This document shows positions 5,768 through 8,713 of a stretch of 8,713 nucleotides of DNA, in pieces. The stretch comes from CAZJDM01 sp964544765. GTDB taxonomy: Bacteria; Bdellovibrionota_B; Oligoflexia; CAYFLR01. The notes under the pieces are model-generated. The model was not told the origin of the DNA. It made no database searches and saw only the letters and a list, made by a program, of their open reading frames with translations. Within the stretch, counting starts at the first letter, position 1. Every line of letters starts with the position of its first letter. Where the stretch lies: positions 1 through 8,713 of the forward strand of contig CAZJDM010000173.1 of assembly GCA_964544765.1 (NCBI GenBank), written 5' to 3'. Both the position numbers and the translations under genes were made by a program.

Positions 5768-7486
5768 TTAATAACCAAAGGCCTTACAATCCTTGACGTG
5801 ACGATGATTTAAATCGTTCCACATATCTCTAAAACGATCTTGGTAGTCCAAAATCATCTTTAAAGGTGTTCCTTGTTGTTTTTCAATTAAGATTAAATTC
5901 TCATCGTTTCTATTATTGCCATTATAGCTCCAGTTTTGCGACCCTATGATAATAACCCTGTCATCTATTACTCCTACCTTTTCATGATTTAAACCGGGCC
6001 AATTTTCTACCCTAACTTCCATACCTCCTAAATCAGGCCGTTGATCATTGTATGACCTAGTTTCACATATACTGGTAAAATATCGACCCCTATTATAACT
6101 CTTGCCATATCCCTTTCTATATCTCTTGCTATATCTTTTGTTATGTCCTTTACTATGTCCCTTATTGCGTAACTTTCCATACTTATAAGGAACGATCCAC
6201 GAATTCCAATTCATAACCTGTCTTTCATCTAAAATCACCTGCACCCTAACACCCCATTCTACCACGGCTTGTAAAGCATGAACAATCTCTCCATATCCCG
6301 AGCTAAACATTGAAATGCGAATGTTCTTCTTAGCTTGATATAAAGCCGGCAAAATAGCCCGATGCTCACCATCATCAGTAGGTGCAAAGAAAAGGCGTAC
6401 TTGAATATGATCAGAAAAAAAATAAAAGTTCCTTTTAGTGTTAGGTTTCTTCTTACGATGGAAGCGCCCCTTATAACCAGAATAACCAAACATTTCCCAA
6501 AACTCTTGACGATAACTATCAGCTATATGTGAATCATTAATAACCACCACAGTATTAGCGTTTCTCTCCTCTACTAACGAAGATTTTGTAAAATTGGCAG
6601 TTCCGGTCCATACTGTATGACCGTCAACAACAATGTACTTATTATGCATAATATAACCCACACCATTACTCTCCAGATTAACATTGTTCATGGTCACCTC
6701 ACCCTGACTTGCACCATTATTTAAAGCCTCGATCAATAAAGGAGTTCCCACAAAATGAAATTTACCTCTTTTTTTCTTTCTAATTTGATAAGGCGAGAGT
6801 TTGTCAAAAACAGCTTTGACCTTGATTCCATCTTTAATCTTTTGCCTTAGAAGTTGAGCCAAGCCCGGCAACCCCCTTACACCATACATATTAAGCAATA
6901 TCTCCTTTCGAGCAGACTGCAGCAATTTCATCAGATGATAATATAAAGTTGGTCCCTTAGTTGGTCCCTTATCATGTGACATATGTTGAGAAAATAATAA
7001 TCGTGCTTTAAAAGGTTGTTGAATAATTACCGGGTCATCCAATCCACTCATAGAATCAATTCGATAAAAAGAGCGACTAGATGGTACAAAAGGATGCTTA
7101 TGATCAATACACTCCCAAAGATAATCTTCACTCTGACAAAACAAAAAACCCATATATGATTGAAAAATATTTTTGATCATCTTATAGGTCCAAGGACTTA
7201 CCCTTAAAGATCCCTCGGGTCTAAAACTAATTACATATGTAAAAAGTCTATCAACAATCTCTTTTTTAGTTAAATTAGTGTTTATACGATAAACACTTTC
7301 CAATTCGGTTTCAATAGCTTTTTTGATTTTCTCTTTTTGATCATTCAATGATACATCTGTATCAGACTCCAAACTTGCCGAATGATCAAAGTAAGAAAAA
7401 GAAAACGGAAAAGGAAATTTTTGCACCACCCATATATACAAAACTAACAAAACTACAAATAAAATAAATATCCATAAACCCTTAAT
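5768..7486 (-). CDS. Membrane-anchored phospholipase D-like protein, probable ATT start
   Basis: Two-domain PLD-superfamily protein of 572 residues if started at ATT (7486). The N-terminus MKGLWIFILFVVLLVLYIWVV is an uncleaved signal anchor, placing the rest outside the inner membrane. The first HKD motif is HNKYIVVD...GTAN (about residues 281-298, Ser replaced by Thr). The second is HEKVGVID...GSQN (about 501-518). Two HKD motifs make one active site acting through a phosphohistidine intermediate on phosphodiesters, either phospholipid (cardiolipin synthase/PLD-like) or nucleic acid. The substrate cannot be told. A basic (H/Y)xK(G/R) repeat lies between the motifs, and a KGPTKGPT duplication precedes the first. 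The usual start codons fail: TTG at 7450 lacks a ribosome binding site and cuts off most of the anchor, whereas ATT lies 7 nt after perfect AGGAGG. The gene is divergent from the kinase. Confidence 0.85.
   Translation of the reverse strand: MKGLWIFILFVVLLVLYIWVVQKFPFPFSFSYFDHSASLESDTDVSLNDQKEKIKKAIETELESVYRINTNLTKKEIVDRLFTYVISFRPEGSLRVSPWTYKMIKNIFQSYMGFLFCQSEDYLWECIDHKHPFVPSSRSFYRIDSMSGLDDPVIIQQPFKARLLFSQHMSHDKGPTKGPTLYYHLMKLLQSARKEILLNMYGVRGLPGLAQLLRQKIKDGIKVKAVFDKLSPYQIRKKKRGKFHFVGTPLLIEALNNGASQGEVTMNNVNLESNGVGYIMHNKYIVVDGHTVWTGTANFTKSSLVEERNANTVVVINDSHIADSYRQEFWEMFGYSGYKGRFHRKKKPNTKRNFYFFSDHIQVRLFFAPTDDGEHRAILPALYQAKKNIRISMFSSGYGEIVHALQAVVEWGVRVQVILDERQVMNWNSWIVPYKYGKLRNKGHSKGHNKRYSKRYRKGYGKSYNRGRYFTSICETRSYNDQRPDLGGMEVRVENWPGLNHEKVGVIDDRVIIIGSQNWSYNGNNRNDENLILIEKQQGTPLKMILDYQDRFRDMWNDLNHRHVKDCKAFGY
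6099..6170 (-). repeat. 12-nt tandem repeat, six copies, in the PLD gene
   Basis: Six degenerate 12-nt units run without gaps and code a 4-residue period (H/Y)-x-K-(G/R). The product is a strongly basic, Tyr/His-rich low-complexity segment between the two HKD halves. Such a linker might bind an anionic surface such as phospholipid, LPS or nucleic acid; this is inference. Confidence 0.85.
6949..6971 (-). repeat. 12-nt direct duplication in the PLD gene
   Basis: TTGGTCCCTTA occurs at 6949-6959 and again at 6961-6971, exactly 12 nt apart, coding KGPTKGPT just before the first HKD domain. The identical copies imply a recent in-frame duplication. Confidence 0.8.
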
Positions 7487-7493
7487 TAAAAAA

Positions 7494-7499
7494 CCTCCT
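7494..7499 (-). promoter_or_regulatory. Consensus ribosome binding site pointing at an ATT codon
   Basis: A perfect AGGAGG (7499-7494) is followed by seven bases and then ATT at 7486, in frame with the PLD protein. The nearest ATG (7475) is out of frame and 18 nt away, and the only possible start in frame downstream, TTG at 7450, is more than 40 nt away. Confidence 0.75.
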
Positions 7500-7520
7500 G
7501 GCCAATTTAGTCATAAATTA

Positions 7521-7565
7521 TGCGCTGGAAAGTGTGGTGTATATTTCACCACTGTTTCCTGCACA
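7521..7565. promoter_or_regulatory. 45-nt imperfect palindrome in the PLD leader
   Basis: The arms pair as TG-GC-GGAAA-GTGGTG around a TATATTT centre, with 15 of 19 positions complementary and every mismatch placed symmetrically. In PLD mRNA one mismatch becomes a G-U pair. The structure ends 22 nt before the AGGAGG site. It may be a dimeric regulator's operator or a translation-controlling hairpin. No T-run follows. A second small palindrome, CATAAATTATG (7512-7522), abuts it on the PLD side. Confidence 0.6.
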
Positions 7566-7580
7566 CAATACAACCACATC

Positions 7581-7609
7581 TTGATAACATGGACCTTCAA
7601 AACATCCAA
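7581..7609 (-). promoter_or_regulatory. Possible PLD promoter
   Basis: On the minus strand TTGGAT (7609-7604) and TATCAA (7586-7581) are 17 nt apart, and TGT directly before the -10 makes it an extended type. Initiation near 7574 would put the 45-nt palindrome at the very start of the transcript. Both hexamers are only partial matches. Confidence 0.35.
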
Positions 7610-7667
7610 CTGGTTCTTGAAATAATTGTTTCTAATTTAAATCGTACATGTTATTTTTATGTAATAC

Positions 7668-7676
7668 TGTTATAAT
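7668..7676 (+). promoter_or_regulatory. Extended -10 promoter of the kinase gene
   Basis: TGTTATAAT is a perfect extended -10 element (TGnTATAAT). No good -35 lies 17 nt upstream, which is typical of extended -10 promoters. Initiation near 7683 would leave a leader of about 29 nt before the kinase ATG. Confidence 0.6.
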
Positions 7677-7711
7677 TTATTTAACCTTTTTATCTAAATA
7701 TCTACTTTATT

Positions 7712-8584
7712 ATGAAGACTAAAAAATCATTAGATAGAACTGACAGTTCCCCTTTAGATATACTTGATAGTCAATTTACCGCTCTCAAGACCATTAATTT
7801 GGGCAAATTGTCAGCCGGTATCTTACACGAATTGAGTTCCCCTGCTTCATTAATACGACTAATTACATCTTGCTTACAGGAGGAACTTAACCAACCTGAA
7901 CCAGATCTCGCAATGATAAAAGATTCTACCGATAGGCTCGATCAGGGGCTTGCCAAAATTGAATGTCTCTTAAATCAACTGAAGTCCTATTTAAAAGATG
8001 ATTTCTCTACTCCTAAAAAATCACATAACCTTAACGAAATTATTAAACGTTCATTGACGCTGATTACCAAAGAATTAAAAAATAGAGACATCACTCTTCA
8101 TACCTCCCTTTATGATCAAATGCCCGACTTTTCAGCCAGTGAACCCCAGATTCAATCCATCATTCATAATATTATTTTAAATAGTATCGAATCTTTTGAT
8201 CCGGACAACCTTGATCAAAATCGAGAGATAACCATCAAAACCATGCTGGATCATGATGGCGATGTAGATAACAATGACAATGACAATGACAATGATAATG
8301 ATAATGATAATGCAAATATTAAGTTAATTATTCAGGATAATGGTCGAGGAATTTCACGAAAAAATCTTCCTAATATATTTGGCTATATGTTCTCAACCAA
8401 AAAACAATATGATGGAACAGGGTTAGGTCTTTACATCACCAAACACATGATTGACAACCATAATGGCAAGGTTAAGGTAACAAGCTCGGTTAATAAAGGG
8501 ACAACCTTTTCCATAATCTTCCCGATCCAAGAAGGAACTGAATTATTATCTAATAATGAAAGGAAAATTCAAAAAACAGCTTAG
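7712..8584 (+). CDS. Soluble sensor histidine kinase
   Basis: A 290-residue histidine kinase with no membrane segment and no recognisable sensory domain. The short N-terminus runs straight into the H-box GKLSAGILHELSSPASLI with phospho-accepting His39. A dimerisation helix pair follows. The HATPase domain has an N-box IHNIILNSIESF (Asn153, Asn157), G1 box DNGRGIS (209-215), F-box IFGYMFSTK (222-230) and G2 box GTGLGLYI (235-242). All catalytic boxes are present, so it should be active. It presumably autophosphorylates in the cytoplasm and passes phosphate to a response regulator that is not in the window. Its signal probably comes from a protein partner. A run of Asp-Asn pairs interrupts the ATPase domain between the N and G1 boxes. 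ATG 7712 has no clear ribosome binding site. A membrane-protein gene starts 24 nt downstream, probably in the same operon. Confidence 0.9.
   Translation: MKTKKSLDRTDSSPLDILDSQFTALKTINLGKLSAGILHELSSPASLIRLITSCLQEELNQPEPDLAMIKDSTDRLDQGLAKIECLLNQLKSYLKDDFSTPKKSHNLNEIIKRSLTLITKELKNRDITLHTSLYDQMPDFSASEPQIQSIIHNIILNSIESFDPDNLDQNREITIKTMLDHDGDVDNNDNDNDNDNDNDNANIKLIIQDNGRGISRKNLPNIFGYMFSTKKQYDGTGLGLYITKHMIDNHNGKVKVTSSVNKGTTFSIIFPIQEGTELLSNNERKIQKTA
8267..8311 (+). repeat. 6-nt microsatellite coding an Asp-Asn run
   Basis: AATGAC/AATGAT units repeat in frame and code six consecutive Asp-Asn pairs within residues 186-200 of the kinase. The site lies in a loop between the N-box and G1 box of the ATPase domain. 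Slippage here would change length by whole Asp-Asn pairs and would not break the frame. Confidence 0.93.
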
Positions 8585-8608
8585 TATTTCATAACAGGTG
8601 TCAACATT

Positions 8609-8713
8609 ATGCTACAATTGTTTTTACTTGGTTTATTCGGCACATTAATCACCACTCTAGCGCTGGCGTTTTTTCTTTTCTGGTTAAAAAATAAAAATTC
8701 GAAACGCAAGTTC
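8609..8713 (+). CDS. Membrane protein, N-terminal part only
   Basis: An open frame starting MLQLFLLGLFGTLITTLALAFFLF runs to the window end without a stop (35 codons seen). AGGTG (8595-8599) lies 8 nt before the ATG, a good ribosome binding site. The first ~26 residues form one membrane segment or signal anchor, followed by a basic KNKNSKRK stretch that would stay in the cytoplasm. It follows the kinase by 24 nt, so co-transcription is likely. The remainder and the family are unknown; a membrane partner that feeds a signal to the soluble kinase is possible. Confidence 0.65.
   Translation, partial: MLQLFLLGLFGTLITTLALAFFLFWLKNKNSKRKF

Noticed and set aside
7473..7475. ATG as the start of the PLD gene
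   Set aside because: It is out of frame with the PLD protein and 18 nt from the ribosome binding site; it would work only if the sequence has an indel error.
5768..7486. PLD protein as an intracellular defence nuclease
   Set aside because: The N-terminal signal anchor places the catalytic domains outside the cytoplasm, and no defence partner genes are adjacent.
1523..8713. Mobile element extending to the right of the tRNA
   Set aside because: The tRNA 3' end and the integrase both face left, and no repeat of the tRNA 3' end was seen to the right within the window.

Overview
The window is AT-rich, low-GC bacterial chromosomal DNA. The best taxonomic clue is the regulator at 2982-3896, which matches the TIGR02147/DUF4423 family along most of its length. 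That family is known mainly from Bdellovibrio-like bacteria (Bdellovibrionota/Oligoflexia) and Fibrobacter. Two envelope lipoproteins and a membrane-anchored phospholipase D-like protein suggest a double-membraned cell. I infer a low-GC Bdellovibrionota-type organism, but the window alone cannot prove it.

Layout. (1) 1-1522: a tyrosine integrase (255-1337) reads toward the 3' end of a tRNA-Ser(GGA) gene (1523-1612, minus strand). This is the usual end of an element integrated at a tRNA 3' end, so the mobile element should extend leftward out of the window and the chromosomal flank should lie to the right. (2) 1730-3896, minus strand: a two-gene operon in which the TIGR02147 regulator overlaps by 8 nt a lipoprotein carrying a 42-nt tandem repeat followed by a DUF4382 domain. 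(3) 4087-5701: a small unrecognised gene on the minus strand, divergent from a cysteine-rich lipoprotein with a Pro/Gln tail on the plus strand. (4) 5768-7486, minus strand: a two-HKD phospholipase D-like protein whose N-terminal membrane anchor is complete only if translation begins at an ATT codon placed 7 nt after a perfect AGGAGG. A 45-nt imperfect palindrome lies in its leader. (5) 7712-8713, plus strand: a soluble histidine kinase, divergent from the PLD gene and with a good extended -10 promoter, followed 24 nt later by the start of a membrane protein cut by the window end.

The genes do not form one recognisable pathway. The shared theme is the cell envelope (two lipoproteins, an anchored PLD, a membrane protein) with two regulators. 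A striking cross-cutting feature is in-frame short-period tandem repeats in three unrelated genes: 42 nt in the DUF4382 lipoprotein, 12 nt twice in the PLD gene and 6 nt in the kinase ATPase domain. This suggests a genome prone to slippage or repeat expansion inside coding sequence. No known defence, toxin-antitoxin, CRISPR or secretion system is visible.
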